Assembly: GCA_022113835.1 (NCBI GenBank)
Contig: JAILWY010000026.1
Coordinates: forward strand, 12,241,001 to 12,305,000
Direction: 5' to 3'
DNA: 64,000 nucleotides
DNA from: Atopsyche davidsoni
Taxonomy: Eukaryota > Arthropoda > Insecta > Trichoptera > Hydrobiosidae
The first letter of the stretch is position 1; each line of letters opens with the position of its first letter. The position numbers and the translations under genes were made by a program. Positions 11,353-23,202 of the stretch are shown one piece after another. Below the pieces are notes generated by a model, which worked only from the letters and a program-made list of their open reading frames with translations, was not told where the DNA came from and did not search any database.

Positions 11353-12404
11353 GCGTATTTTCATGGTGTAAATAAAGGTCTATATTTTATGCTGCGTATT
11401 TTTTGTAAAACTGCTATATTTAACCATTGGTTTAACTAAGAGATAAGAAGAAGTATTTATAAGTCGTGTGAGATATCCGGCGTTCATTAACCCCCACGAC
11501 TCGGGAGCCGCCCGCCTGCGCTATAATAGTTACTAATATTTACTGTGATAACAAAGTCTACGCTCCAGCCGTAGTAGGGATTTATCTATTCGGCGTTACC
11601 CCAAACCGAATACCGTCTAAGTGTAGCTGAAGTATTTTTATGTTAACGCGTCAATTTTCATTTCAGCTTTTGAGGAGACTGTAAATCTTGATGTTTTGGT
11701 TACACTCGCATTCCGTAGAAAGTCGTAAATTTACTGAACGTACGTGCAGAGATTATAGTCAAGTAACTCGCAGTACAGCAATATAAACATTCAATAAAAA
11801 GTAATGCTTGTGTTTATCCACCAGCTTTATCAATAATGTACTTTTGTAGTTAGATTTAACATTTTTTGGATCATCTAAGTATCAAGATATTATCACTACA
11901 TTATATTCTAATAACCAAAATAGCTATTACTTAGTTATTTTTGTAGTGTAATTTTGGACTTAAAAGACTGTCCTTAATAGAATTGTATTATTTGACGTAT
12001 TTTCATTTAGGAATCTTGTCAACCTTACATTTTTAATTCTTGTTTTTGTCACACTATCCAATAACATTCCAATACAATGTTATTTTTTAACATTTTAGTA
12101 CCATTTAAAAATATATTTGAATATGTGAAAACTTACAACTGTTTGGATTTATTTAATTCACTTATCTTTGTTGTTTTGTAAATTTTGGATAAAAAAAATA
12201 TTTCCAAAAACACTGATTTCAAGTATCCTTTAATTTGCTTTCGTTATTTTTTTATGCGTTGCAAAAATTTACAGTTGACATTTCAATACTTACTGCAACA
12301 AACTTTAAATGCTGCTAAAAAAAACTATGTAAAAAAATATTGAGCTAGATGGATAATATAATAAGACATTGATTGAAGCATGCAATATTAGATGCTTATC
12401 AATG

Positions 12405-12720
12405 TACAGGGTGTCTCTTCATTTAAGCGCATAAATTGCAGAGCACATTCGTGAGGTCAGATCAAGGTGAAAAAAAAAAAACTGAAGCTAATATCCAGCG
12501 CGTCTCACTTGAACTATTTTTTATTCATACGACAATATACAATGAAACGAGATGGATATGCTGTCATATTTTCGTACGAAACTTTAATACCGCACTTTTT
12601 TAAATTTATAAAACGATAAATGAGATGTGCATTTATTATATTTTTTTAGTCTATATCAGTAAAGAAGCATCGTGTATATATTGAAAAAAAAAAACGTAGA
12701 TACGCCTGCCTTATTGATTG
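12405..12720. mobile_element. possible end of a dispersed element (TACAGGGTGTCTC)
   Basis: TACAGGGTGTCTC at 12405 resembles a common terminal sequence of insect dispersed repeats (TACAGGGTGTCCC-like). A non-coding stretch with poly-A runs follows. I could not find a matching inverted right end, so boundaries and class are uncertain. Confidence 0.2.
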
Positions 12721-14640
12721 CTTAGATTCAGGTAGGTGTTTGTACATACAAAGAGTATTCATCCTTTCTTTACAAATACGAGATTAAGAGATGATAGCGC
12801 CCACGCCAATCTTGCCACGCTGTCAATGACCTATCTGGCCTAATCAAGGTATGTTTTTTTTTATAAATATTTAAATTGGCTAATTCAAGAGATCTATACG
12901 TCACCTATTCGAGTTGTTTGTCCATCGCCCCGGATATGGTTCGAACCACTTTAATGTTTAATCTCACAGGATATGTCACTTGTTATGAATTTAAATTCGC
13001 GATTAGGTCTACCGTTAATATAATGTACTTAACTAATAAATTTATTATCTTAATTGAATTACACCAGAGTAGAATTAATATTCAATTATTTTTCATATAC
13101 TCAAGAATCCGTTGCTTATAGACCACCGAAGAAATATTTCATTCTCTGACACAGCACTGTAGCTATTTTAACATCATTTTTGCGACCTTTGATATTCTTC
13201 AAGTTTTCAGATGTGTTACAGGTTTGTAGTTTTTATACTTTGCCCTGTCATTTGAAAAAGATTTCTAAACGGTACATAAAGAACTTACTGCCGTAAATAG
13301 AGAAACTAATCAACCTTCTACGTACCCTTTCAAGAGATAGAACAAAGCATTTATAAAGTTCTCACACAAAGTCTTTGAATTACATTGCTGAGAAAGCTTA
13401 GTACTAGGAACCTGTGGAGGTTTTCACGGTTTTTTTATATTTATACAATTCCTCAGTACAAATCATGCACCTGTACGTCCTGTTTTGCGTTATTTACTTA
13501 GACGAAACCGTAAAAAAAAACCACTCAAAATAAAAGGACTCTATTGGCTGATTGCAAATCAGTTGCAAGTTGTGTCACGTATTACAAATGTTTATCGTAT
13601 TTGGCGTCATATTAGATAAATACACACGGTGTATGACTGATAGTTATGAATGCAATGTTAAGTTGTAACTTGCCGCTTGGCTGGTATGAGCTGGGACGAG
13701 TTGCTGTCACGAGACCCGTGTGAGACCACAATGTGGGCGTTCTGTTATCAGTCCTGCAACGTACTCCTGCTATCGACCTCTTGGTTGATAAAAAAAAACT
13801 ACTGCGACTTGTTTTGACGCGCAGGGATGCGATATAATGATATCACAAATAAAAAAAAATCGCTTTCTAGTACAATGGAAAAAAGAAATGTCAAAGACAT
13901 TACACAGACAGCAAAAATGAAATTTTCTAAATAATTTTGTTGAAATTCCAGAAAGCACGCTAAAGTGTATATTGTTTTATATACCCAAAAAAAGCAAAGG
14001 ATTATATAATAAAAAAACTTTTTAGTGTCATTGAAATGTATGCTTGTTAGCTATATTGTTAATCGATTAAATTAAGTATGTCGATCAGAAATCAATTGTG
14101 TATTTACGATCGGCACAATGCAGTGTATTTATTATTCTATGGTAAGTAACAAACAGGTCAACGGCAAAGATCATTATTATGCCGTTATTTAATTATAATT
14201 ATTCACGGCCGTATTATGTATGCAATCATTTTCAAATAGAGGTCTAGGTAACCTGGGGCTCAACCACGGCATGGGTTGATTTCTTATAAAATTAAAACTT
14301 TGAAACCATGAAATATGATATACAAATAATTTACAGGACTCATACATAGATCTGCTAAGCGAATCATTTTAAATTAGTTTTTTGAAATTCAATTATATTT
14401 TATAAATATGTATATTTTTGTTGTTGTAAGTACACGCGCAGGTTTCGAAAGACCATATGTACTTATTTTAGTACTTCTGACATCGATCAGTAGCACGTGT
14501 TCAGAAAAAAAAAACTCTTTCGCTTCGAAGTAATTTCTTCTTGTCGAAGGTTGCATAGTTCCGTTGCTATCTCAATCTATCTGCCCGCTGATTGGAAAAG
14601 CTAAACCATAAAAATATGAAAGTGCATAAGAGAGTGTAAT
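12721..14640. other. AT-rich stretch, no gene seen
   Basis: Short frames of 60-81 codons are not recognisable. A GGTTCGAACC at 12948-12957 resembles a tRNA B box but has no A box or cloverleaf around it. A less AT-rich patch lies at 13670-13770. Confidence 0.4.
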
Positions 14641-14668
14641 TATTATTCATAAATAAATTACCGGAACA

Positions 14669-14891
14669 TCTACTTCTTGCTTCTTCTGCAGGTGCGCTGA
14701 TAGACGGTTGAATGGCCAATAGCTAAACTATTTAACTTTGTATTTTAATAGATTCCGAGCCGCCGATTGCCTGCCCTGTTTATGACAGTCCACCGTATAC
14801 AGCTGTCAATAATCCTGACACTACACAGCTGACAAACCAGCTGATAATGGGAATCACCATCGGTGAATAATGTCTCTGTGGGACATGTCGT
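14669..14891 (+). promoter_or_regulatory. strong acceptor-like sequence followed by a CAGCTG E-box cluster
   Basis: A long pyrimidine tract ending in TTCTTCTGCAG (14681-14691) is a strong 3' splice site match on the + strand and is followed by GTGCGC. About 110 bp downstream three CAGCTG E-boxes lie at 14800, 14826 and 14838, with TGACAG/CTGTCA motifs (TALE homeodomain type) at 14783-14788 and 14803-14808. No frame after the acceptor is recognisable, so an exon is not called. The block looks like an intronic enhancer bound by tissue-specific bHLH proteins. Confidence 0.35.
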
Positions 14892-16577
14892 AATGCTGCT
14901 GTTGACAGAATAATTGCGTTCGTTACTAAAAAAAAAACGATAATGAATAGTCAGTTTTATTCTGTATTGTTTTGTACTTAAAATAATATTCTTAGAAGTG
15001 AAAAACTAGTAGAATATACTAAGAACTTTTAAAGTATCATAAAAAAACATGTAAGATAAAATAAAATTTTATTTATACATACTTACTGACTTTACAAAAA
15101 CTTTGGTGGCAACATATTATGATTGTTTATTCTTTGGGCGATTTTTGCTGTGTCTATTATTAGTAAACTGTTAATATTAAGTGACCTTCATATATGGATA
15201 CTTAAAATAAGTTATTTAAAATATTAATATTAATTAGTAGTTCTATGTAAAATCTTATATTTTTTTAAAAACAAAAACTATTAGATAATTCATTGGTACG
15301 ATCAAATTTAATTCAAGTGTGCCGTTAAAATATATCCTATTTCGTATACAGTAGATTCTGCACCAATTAAACGTAATATGTTTTGGATGTGGCTCACGAT
15401 AGTACATCATGATATCTAGAAAGAAGACGTAAAAAAATTAACTACACCTTTGGATTGAATTAAACCGTATCATTCGACTCTATATTCGTTCCTAATAAAC
15501 CTAAAGCTTTGAATTATACGCCCCCAAGCACGAAAAATATTTGATATTCTTTATCAATGTCAGTTTATGGCTGTTGTTAATTTTATTACGATAATTTCTG
15601 CTGTAAAGCAGCTCACCTACATGAGTACATATATATAACTAGCTTTAAAATCATCCCAATAATAGATGGATAATTGACAAGACTTACTGGTTATAACGTA
15701 ACGATGGACATAATCGAATAAATGATTTTTCACAGTTTTCGATTCGTTCGGATAAATAAATAAATCAATGCATTAATGGGTGGATTTATGGACGAAATAA
15801 TGAATGGGTAATAAACTTCAGTATTGTTCGATCTGTAAATTATTTGTAATGAGCAAACCAAGCGTAGGGGATTAAGCAATTAAATCAACCTTTGCAATGT
15901 AAGTCCATAAGTTTGAATTACTGAACTTTTAGAGTATCAATTTGTTCATTAAAATTAAATTAAATTCGAATGAAGACGGTTATGCCCATCACTAGTATAA
16001 CATTTTATGGTTATCAGAGGGTATAACATGATGAGTCCGGCACATGTTTGAGAGGTGGTATTTACGATTTGAATTTAGGTATTTGATGATGGACGATTGA
16101 TGTGAGCACGTCTTGACCTTGACACTCTTGTCTGTGACCATTTTATCATCACAAAGAGAAACCATTTCCACCGCAAGACTTTCAAGATTCTCTTTCCGTG
16201 GCGGTTCCGTTTTCCTCACCTAGCATGGCCAATACCTCCATTCGATAATAGTTTACTCCCATTTTGTTAGACCAATGCCATCGTAGAAAATAAATAGGGT
16301 AAAACGAAACTATGCTATTACATTATATTAAATATTATCATTTTTAACTCAAGAACTGTATTGCTATAAATATCTTGCACTCATTGTCTTTTTGCAATCC
16401 GATTTTCATTTGGTTCTGAGAGATAAATCAGAAAACGGGATATCGATAGTTCAGTATGAGCAGCCTTTAGAGCTGATATGCCACTCCCGCTTAGTAAAAA
16501 CATAATGAAAATAATATAAATGTATAGTTTAGTAGCTTAGTGATTCTCGCGTGTTTACATATTGCCGGCAATTTATT
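14892..16577. other. AT-rich stretch, no gene seen
   Basis: No credible coding frame is present. A TGCCCATCACTA string near 15983-15994 matches the inverted form of the TAGTGATGGG element ends but has no partner nearby. Confidence 0.4.
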
Positions 16578-16830
16578 TTAATTCCGTTTGCATAACGTCG
16601 CGTCTAATTTTCCTGCCGCACCTCTGCTGGTCCCGGGCGTCCTCACGCAAATCCAAAGTGACTCCAAAAAGACATCAAACGGTGTTGTCATCGCGGGCCC
16701 GCCCGGCGTGATGGACGACGCCCTTACCTGCCCTCTCCGGGAATACTCTTCCCAGAAGCAGCGCTCCTGCCCCGCCCTGACTCCGCGCACCATCGACTTC
16801 ACGCCAGGGCCATGATTGAGCACTTCTGTT
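16578..16830 (-). promoter_or_regulatory. GC-rich island with a strong minus-strand splice donor
   Basis: This is one of the sharpest GC-rich blocks in the window. On the minus strand an ATG at 16793 opens MVRGVRAGQERCFWEEYSRR and continues GQ to CAG|GTAAGG, with the last exon base at 16728, so it could be a short first coding exon in phase 0. The plus strand is open over the same stretch, and other minus frames are open too, so open frames prove little here. I recognise no family. An exon of an antisense transcript, a CpG-rich promoter or an enhancer are all possible. Confidence 0.3.
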
Positions 16831-17339
16831 TTAAGCTATTAAAATTATACAGCATTTGATGCTTGTCTACTTATTTGAACAATTTATTAAAATAAGAATA
16901 ATATATTTTTTAATCATATCAAGGCACTCAAAAAAAACGAACGAAGTCTACTATGTATACTGATCAAAATTGATTACTTTTTTTTTTTACGCAACACGGT
17001 AATATTTTATATGTAATTTTAAATGAAAAAAAATCATTGCATTTAGAGTACAACATAATTATTAGTAGTTATTAAATTAAAATTGAAACCAAATTAATGA
17101 TATAAAATTTAAATTAACTGACCATAAACAATGTTTCATTCCTTTGAAATTACTTTAGCGCGTGACTTGTAAAAAAATATATAATTAATATTCATTTATA
17201 AATTATGCATTAATATTTTGATATGCGTTTAAACTTCATTTAGTGGAAAGCTTATTACGGTATATTACGAGTCAGTCAGTCTCAGGAAACACTAATTATC
17301 TCAACGAAAGCTCGAAAATTCCCTTGCCATTAGTTTCCT

Positions 17340-17700
17340 TTCTTAGCTCGTATAATTAATAAGCGCGCTCGAGGCGAGTTGCGATTTATCACGCTTGCAT
17401 ATTAATCCGCCCTCGGAGGTGCGAGTGTGCCGAAGGCAGAAGGTTCTGCCGGAGCATTCGGCATCCCTCTCTCGATCTCGAGGTAAGTCGCGAGTCATGA
17501 GAATTCGCGAGCCTCCCAGACAAAGGGACGCTCGGTAGGACGGCCCGAGGCTTTTCGCAAGCCGACGCGAATATTCGTTTCTCTGCGTGCTATTAAATTC
17601 ACTGCTGTTTTTATGTATCTTCATCTTCATAAAGTGCTTGTCCTCAGAGGAGGTTGACGACCATCTCACTGAGCATATACTCATGCTGAGTCAGTGTTAA
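17340..17700 (+). promoter_or_regulatory. GC-rich island with donor, structured hairpin, POU-like 15-mer and Maf-like site
   Basis: The island starts with CGCTTGCATATTAAT (17392-17406), an exact copy of the 15-mer at 162-176. A compound hairpin follows at 17428-17463. A consensus splice donor GAG|GTAAGT sits at 17480-17488 on the + strand, as expected if a non-coding first exon ends here. At 17685-17695 TGCTGAGTCAG matches most of a Maf recognition element and includes an AP-1 core. The 113-codon minus-strand frame (17343-17684) has no recognisable domain. I favour an alternative promoter or enhancer. Confidence 0.35.
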
Positions 17701-18529
17701 GGTTTTCTAAGGGGAAAATAGTGTAGTGGGTTCCAGGGTCCTTCTACATCGCAGTTTTATATTCTAATATGTGTATTACTGCTGCCCAATAGCATTATTA
17801 TATACTCCTTTCCTTACAAAACTCTGGCGTTTACATATGATACTCTTTCTGCTAGAGACACAATAGCAGAAGCCTCCCCTCCTCGGCAAGGTACTTCCAT
17901 AACACATTCCTCCACAATCATTCCAAGTCCACTACTCCATTACAGATCCTTTACACATGCTCAGTGTACAGAATGTCAGCCACGCATAAGCAGCAGAATG
18001 GGGAGAGCGAGAAGGTTTTGATATATATCGGCTTAATTAAATAAGGTCAACAAACAAACATGTCTTTTACTATAGATGTGTCTTTTATTGGTTCAAAAAA
18101 ATCGCACGATTTCCCTTTTAAAAATATGCCATTTAAAATGTACGATTTTAATCCATCCCAATAAATCCACGACATCATTAGTATCACCTGTGCACGAAAA
18201 TAAATTTTCGTGTTATGTAGCGCTTCTATTCGCCGTTAGCAGCAATTCGTAAATTTTTCATTATCAACTGATAATTATCATCAATAAAAGTAGTTAAAAC
18301 AATGATTTACACGTATACTGTTCTCAATGAAATATTTAGGAATCATCCCATGAAATTGTTATTAAATTTAAATAAAAATAGGTCATAAATATTTTTTATT
18401 CAAATCGATAATCGCATTTGACAATTTCATATCAGTGTGACAACGAAAAAAATCGCTACTGCTGCGTGAAATTTCACCGCGAATATTTTCGTGTTGGTTT
18501 GAGGCATATTTGATGGCACAAAAAATGGG
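17701..18529. other. AT-rich stretch, no gene seen
   Basis: No credible ORF or repeat. The sequence between the two islands is slightly less AT-rich at 17860-18010. Confidence 0.4.
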
Positions 18530-18900
18530 AGAGTAGAATGAGACTGGCGGCGTATTAGCGGCTTTAGTCTCATTTAGTCTCTTTTAGTCGCTTTTCATCT
18601 TGGAAATTGATAACGGCCCGCCGACGTGAGAGCCGGTGCGTGGCCGGCTGTGATGTGGGAACCCGCTTATTTTTGTTGGTAATTAATATTAATATCCAGC
18701 GCGTGTTGTTCGAGGCTCGGTATTTATAGATTTCTCATTAGCGCGGAACGGAAAACACAATCTTAATTTGTTTCCCTGGAGAGCTAAAATAAGTGCTCTA
18801 TTTATGTAATTAATGCTGTGGACTTTATTTTCGTGAGATTCCGATGCTGGCGCGTCGCTTGCGCACCGGGCTCGGCCAATGACTAAGAAAAATTATGAGA
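18530..18900. promoter_or_regulatory. GC-rich island with a 10-bp TTTAGTC triplet
   Basis: A GC-rich, non-coding block. TTTAGTC occurs at 18563, 18573 and 18583 with an exact 10-bp period. Homeodomain-type TAATTAATATTAAT sequence lies about 90 bp downstream. The pattern resembles a developmental enhancer; this is inference from composition and motif spacing. Confidence 0.35.
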
Positions 18901-19228
18901 TCAATCTAATTTACTTTTTATAAACTATGATTACGCTGTTTATCGACTTATATAATATAATAATAAGAGACTAAAATGCAATTATTTTTTTAAATAATCA
19001 TTCACTATCAAACGTTTAAAAAAAATAGCATACAGATATTTTAAAACTTACCATATTATTCAACCGTCATAGCTACTAACTTTGTCAACTTTTTAGGTTG
19101 ACATTTTCAAGCAGTGTTAATAGTTCACGAAACCTCACTCTGCTTGAAAATGCCAAACTAAGCAGTATGTTAGCCATACCAGTCGTGTGAACAAATAAAA
19201 ATGTGGAAATTCACTAAAATTATTAATT

Positions 19229-19260
<32 letters not shown>

Positions 19261-20399
19261 TATTATATTCAACCTGTACTTGCTGTTAAAAATATTGAAC
19301 AAATTATTAACTGCCAAAAAAATAATAGTTTAAATAATTTTTTTTATTAATTAAGTAGGGATTAAAAAAAAATTTTTTTTTTTTTATATGTTACAAATAT
19401 TTTTAGGGTCTGCATATACAAATGTATGTACTAGTGATTATTATTATCATGCTCTTCTGCGGCTGAGCACTTAGCTCATAAATAGGCAAGGCGAGTGGAT
19501 TTGTGGGTCTGCATGTAAAAATGCCAGTTTTTTAAATGACTTCGTGCAGGCCTGGCGTGACCACCAACCAGATTTTGGCAGAACATGACGAGATATCAAG
19601 ATTTGATTAGCCTTTAGCATTTCCCTTCCAACTTAATTAGATCGGATTTCTGATGGTTAACATGCCTCGGATATTAAACCATTAAATAGAAAGTTATTTC
19701 GAAATTCGTAGCGTCCAATATCGAAAAACTCAAAGTTTTGGATAATCTATGGCAAATTCGAAAGATGGAATCAGGAAGGGAATAATATTTCTGAAAAATA
19801 TCTGGAAAAACATATTAATATATGTATGGTGTGTGTGATGGCCTTCTTTTTTATAGTGTGGAAACCTGGTAAAAAATGTGATGTAGAAACAAAGATATAC
19901 AGAATTTGGTGTTAGCGCAGAACATTTTCAGCACTTGAACAAATAGACGAATCGATGTCTTCGTGCCCTCTACTTTCCTTATCTAATCGAATCCAAAAGA
20001 ACAATGTGTGTTCTTTGAGTTACAATACTTTTTAAGTAAAAATAAAATGTTTAATGTTTAAAACTTAGTAAAAAGTACACAGAGTCGTAAAAAAATTGAA
20101 AGAGATCGATAGTTTGGTATTTGTTAAACCTACGTACGCAGTCAGAAGAATATCGACAGGTTGATTGAAAATGTTGATTCGTCATAAATCATAAACCCAT
20201 GCATTTGTAAAATTAATTAATAGGTTAAATAATAATAATAACTTACGCACACGGTTAGATATTAAAAGAAGCTCCACACTAGATGGACGACTGTGACGAA
20301 TGATATCAAGAGATCCCAAGCCGTTTCACTTAAAAAATAAAAAAAAATGTTATGTGCACAAAGAGGCGTTGATTTTTAAGAAGTAACAGGATGCGATTG
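18901..20399. other. AT-rich stretch with homopolymer and (TA)n tract
   Basis: It contains an A-run and a (TA)n tract at 19229-19264 and poly-A/T runs near 19360-19385. No gene is visible. A short less AT-rich patch lies at 19450-19580. Confidence 0.45.
19229..19264. repeat. poly-A plus (TA)n simple repeat
   Basis: About 15 A residues run directly into about ten TA dinucleotides. An adjacent minus-strand ORF encodes only the repeat-derived IYIY/FFF composition and is not a gene. Confidence 0.9.
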
Positions 20400-21240
20400 T
20401 GCTGATATACGCTTTATGGCTGTTGGAGGAATGACTTGTGAATGGCGCTCTTAAAGATCAGAAGCCTTTGAATTAGACGACGAAAAGAAAAGAATCGTCA
20501 AATGATCGCAAAATGTACAAAGCTACGCTGATTACAATATTTTTGTTTTTATATGTGATACAAGTGTTATGCCAGGTGGAATGTTACAAATGGCGCTCTC
20601 AAAGATCAGAAGCCTCTGGATTAGAGCGACCAAAAATAAAAGGATCGTCAAAAGATCGCAAAATGTAAAAAACTACGTTGATTACAATGTAGATTTATAT
20701 GTGATGCAAGTTTTATGTCAGGTATAAAGATATGAATGGCGCTCTTAAAGATCTCTTGAATCAGACGACAAAAAAAGGATCGCCAAAAGATCGCAAAATG
20801 TACAAAGCTAAGTTGATAACAATGTATATGCGATACAAGTTTTATGCCAAGTGGAAGGCTATATATGGCGCTCTTAAAGATCAGAAGCATTTAGATTAGA
20901 GCGATGAATTGAAAAGGATCGCCAAAAGATCGCAAAATGAACAAAACTACGTGGATTGCATTGTATATTTATATGCGACACATGTTTTATGCCAGGTTAT
21001 AAAGGGAGATCAGAAGCCTCTAGATTAGGAAAATCAGAATGAAAGGGATCATTAAAAGATCGCAAAATGTATAAAGCTTATTAGATAACAATATATATTT
21101 ATATGTAATTTAAGTTTTATGCGAGGAAAGAGAATATGAATGGTGCTCTTAAATAGCAAGAGCGTCTTCTAGATAAAGAAAAAGATCACAAAGTGCACAA
21201 AGCAACGCTGATTCTAACTAACGCGATGTACCTAATGATG
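20400..21240. repeat. diverged tandem array, six units of about 130-148 bp
   Basis: Related units begin near 20441, 20589, 20735, 20874, 21004 and 21139, each opening with a form of AATGGCGCTCTTAAAGATCA except the fifth, which has lost the first part. A partial unit precedes 20441. Shared internal blocks are AAAGATCGCAAAATGTACAA and ACAAGTTTTATGCCAGG. Several units keep a CGCTCT/AGAGCG pair that could form a short stem. Units differ by point changes and indels, so the array is old. The short minus-strand frames inside are by-products of the repeats. Confidence 0.88.
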
Positions 21241-21249
21241 ATGAATAGC

Positions 21250-21515
21250 ATCTGCAGGGAGGCCAGCAGGCAGTGGCGCATGCTCGCCGGCGTCATTACG
21301 CTCGGTTGTTCCCGTTCATCATTTTTGCATTTGTCTGGCGACGGCGCACCTGCCCGATGCAGTCTCGTAACAGAAGTCGCCTCGTGGCATTTCGTTGCAC
21401 ATGCATGACAAACGGCCGCCATTTCGGTGCATCACGTGACGACAGAGGCACGCGCAATTATACCGAGGGGCCGCTTCCCGGCCGCGTTAGAAAATACACC
21501 TCCCAACCCATCGTG
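21250..21515. promoter_or_regulatory. GC-rich island next to the tandem array
   Basis: GC-rich DNA starts abruptly where the tandem array ends. Three overlapping short frames on both strands are not recognisable. It includes TCACGTGA at 21434-21441, an 8-bp palindromic E-box. Regulatory role inferred. Confidence 0.3.
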
Positions 21516-22149
21516 TGACAATAATATTGCTCCATATTTTAAAAAAATATTTTGCGTTATGTATAAAAGTAAAAATTTGTACTAAAATGTATGATAGATC
21601 TTTTTGAAATCAATAAGTAACACTGAAACAAGGGTTGTCACAGTGTCGACCGCGTGAGTATTCCTTGTCATGCAATTTTGTCTTATTACTATTTTTCTAA
21701 TGATCACTTATTACATACGACGTTGGTGGACTGCCGTTTATAATTTAAAAAAAAAAACAGGTCGCCCATAGTGATCCAAAGTTTGTCGATCCCTACACTA
21801 AAAGATTAAAAATGTTTTTTTGTCGTGTTTTACAATTTGAATTCTAATGAAAATTTTAGTTTTGTTAAAAAGTAATTTGTGTTTATTTCATAAATGTGTA
21901 ATGTATAATCATTATTGTAATAAGCCTAATAAATATTCAGGAACATTATAACATTGTTGTAGTAATCTAATAGTAGGCTGAGAGAGCGAATAGTCACCAG
22001 GTAGCGACAACCAGGAGCAGTGGGATTGAAGCTTACCGCGTGCCATAAACACGTTAAATAAATATTATTATTACGGTTTCTCTGTGTTTGAATAATGTCA
22101 TTATGCCGAGTAATCTAAGGGTGAAATCACAGCAAACACGTTGAGCTTA
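21516..22149. other. AT-rich stretch, no gene seen
   Basis: No credible ORF, RNA gene or repeat boundary. A slightly GC-richer patch lies at 21975-22050. Confidence 0.4.
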
Positions 22150-22575
22150 TTCACAAACACATAACAAGCGCAAAGTTTGCGAGCGCCAAACAACACCGAC
22201 TGACAATCCCCATTCAGGTTTGCGCAGAGGCGCAATCTGGACATTCGCACGCGAGAATCTGCTCGGTGTGTCGGTCCTTTTGTTTGTTTTCAGCATAATT
22301 ATGCTATATCTGCAAACATTGCGCATATGTCATGTCGCTCCGTCAACAGAGCCACGCGCTCGCCGGGGTTACGCAAGCCCGCCCACGCCGGCAAAACTGG
22401 ACCCAAATAACGGGGGCGCACGGATCACAATGGCCTGCTCGAGGGTCAGCCAACTCTGAGGCGGCACTGAACATGGGTAATGAGTTTCATGACATTTCGG
22501 TTGCTGATCTAAACTTGAGCTGGAAATGTCATTTGTTGGTGAGAAAATGTATTCCAAATAAACCTTGACAGGTAT
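22150..22575 (+). promoter_or_regulatory. GC-rich island ending at a consensus splice donor
   Basis: A GC-rich block (22190-22500) is followed by ACAG|GTATGT (GT at 22571-22572), a good + strand donor. This could be an alternative non-coding first exon of the same transcription unit. The overlapping frames of 73-79 codons on both strands are unrecognisable and are treated as composition effects. Confidence 0.3.
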
Positions 22576-23200
22576 GTCTCGTTTTTCCATTAAAATATAT
22601 ACGTGCTATTTATTATTTATTTACTAAATAAATTTTTAAAAAATCTCCTAAATAGTAATACAATTACTTATTATTATATGTTCATATTAAACAATACTAA
22701 CAGCATTCTCAAAAAAATGTGTACAACGAATATTTTTATCCGTATAATGTAAAGCGAACCTAATTTTTTGCTGTGCTATAAAAAATCCAGGAAACACCAT
22801 AGCTCTCAGGAAAGAACACCCATAAAAAAATTCTGTCCCCGGAAAAGGCTACGAAATGCCTTAAAAAATCAATACTCCACCCTTAGGCTTTATCTCATTT
22901 TATTTATAGCGCAATCACGGCATCCGCCCACCGCACCACCTGTCCACGCGCCACGAACGAATAATATGTTTACTTCACATATTCTGCTAATTAACCGTGA
23001 TAATATTTGGTATGGTAAAACTGCAGCTTGTGCTTGTGACTTCTCAATGCCACGACGGTGACATCAGTCCTCGTGCCAAGACCAAGTGCCGCCGAAATGC
23101 CACAGGGTACTCGATCGCATTGCGTATATTCATTTGGCAACTATTCGTCAAGCGTGCGGTGCTCCCTCGATACATAGCGTGTCCGCCACACCTACGCCGT
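22576..23200. other. mixed composition stretch, no gene seen
   Basis: A less AT-rich block (22900-23200) carries several short frames without recognisable domains. No RNA gene is visible. Confidence 0.35.
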
Positions 23201-23202
23201 CC

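Noticed and set aside
12948..12957. GGTTCGAACC as part of a tRNA gene
   Set aside because: No A box, acceptor stem or cloverleaf pairing can be drawn around it on either strand.
17343..17684. 113-codon minus-strand frame
   Set aside because: It spans a GC-rich island where stops are rare by composition, and shows no domain, splice sites or repeat structure expected of a gene.
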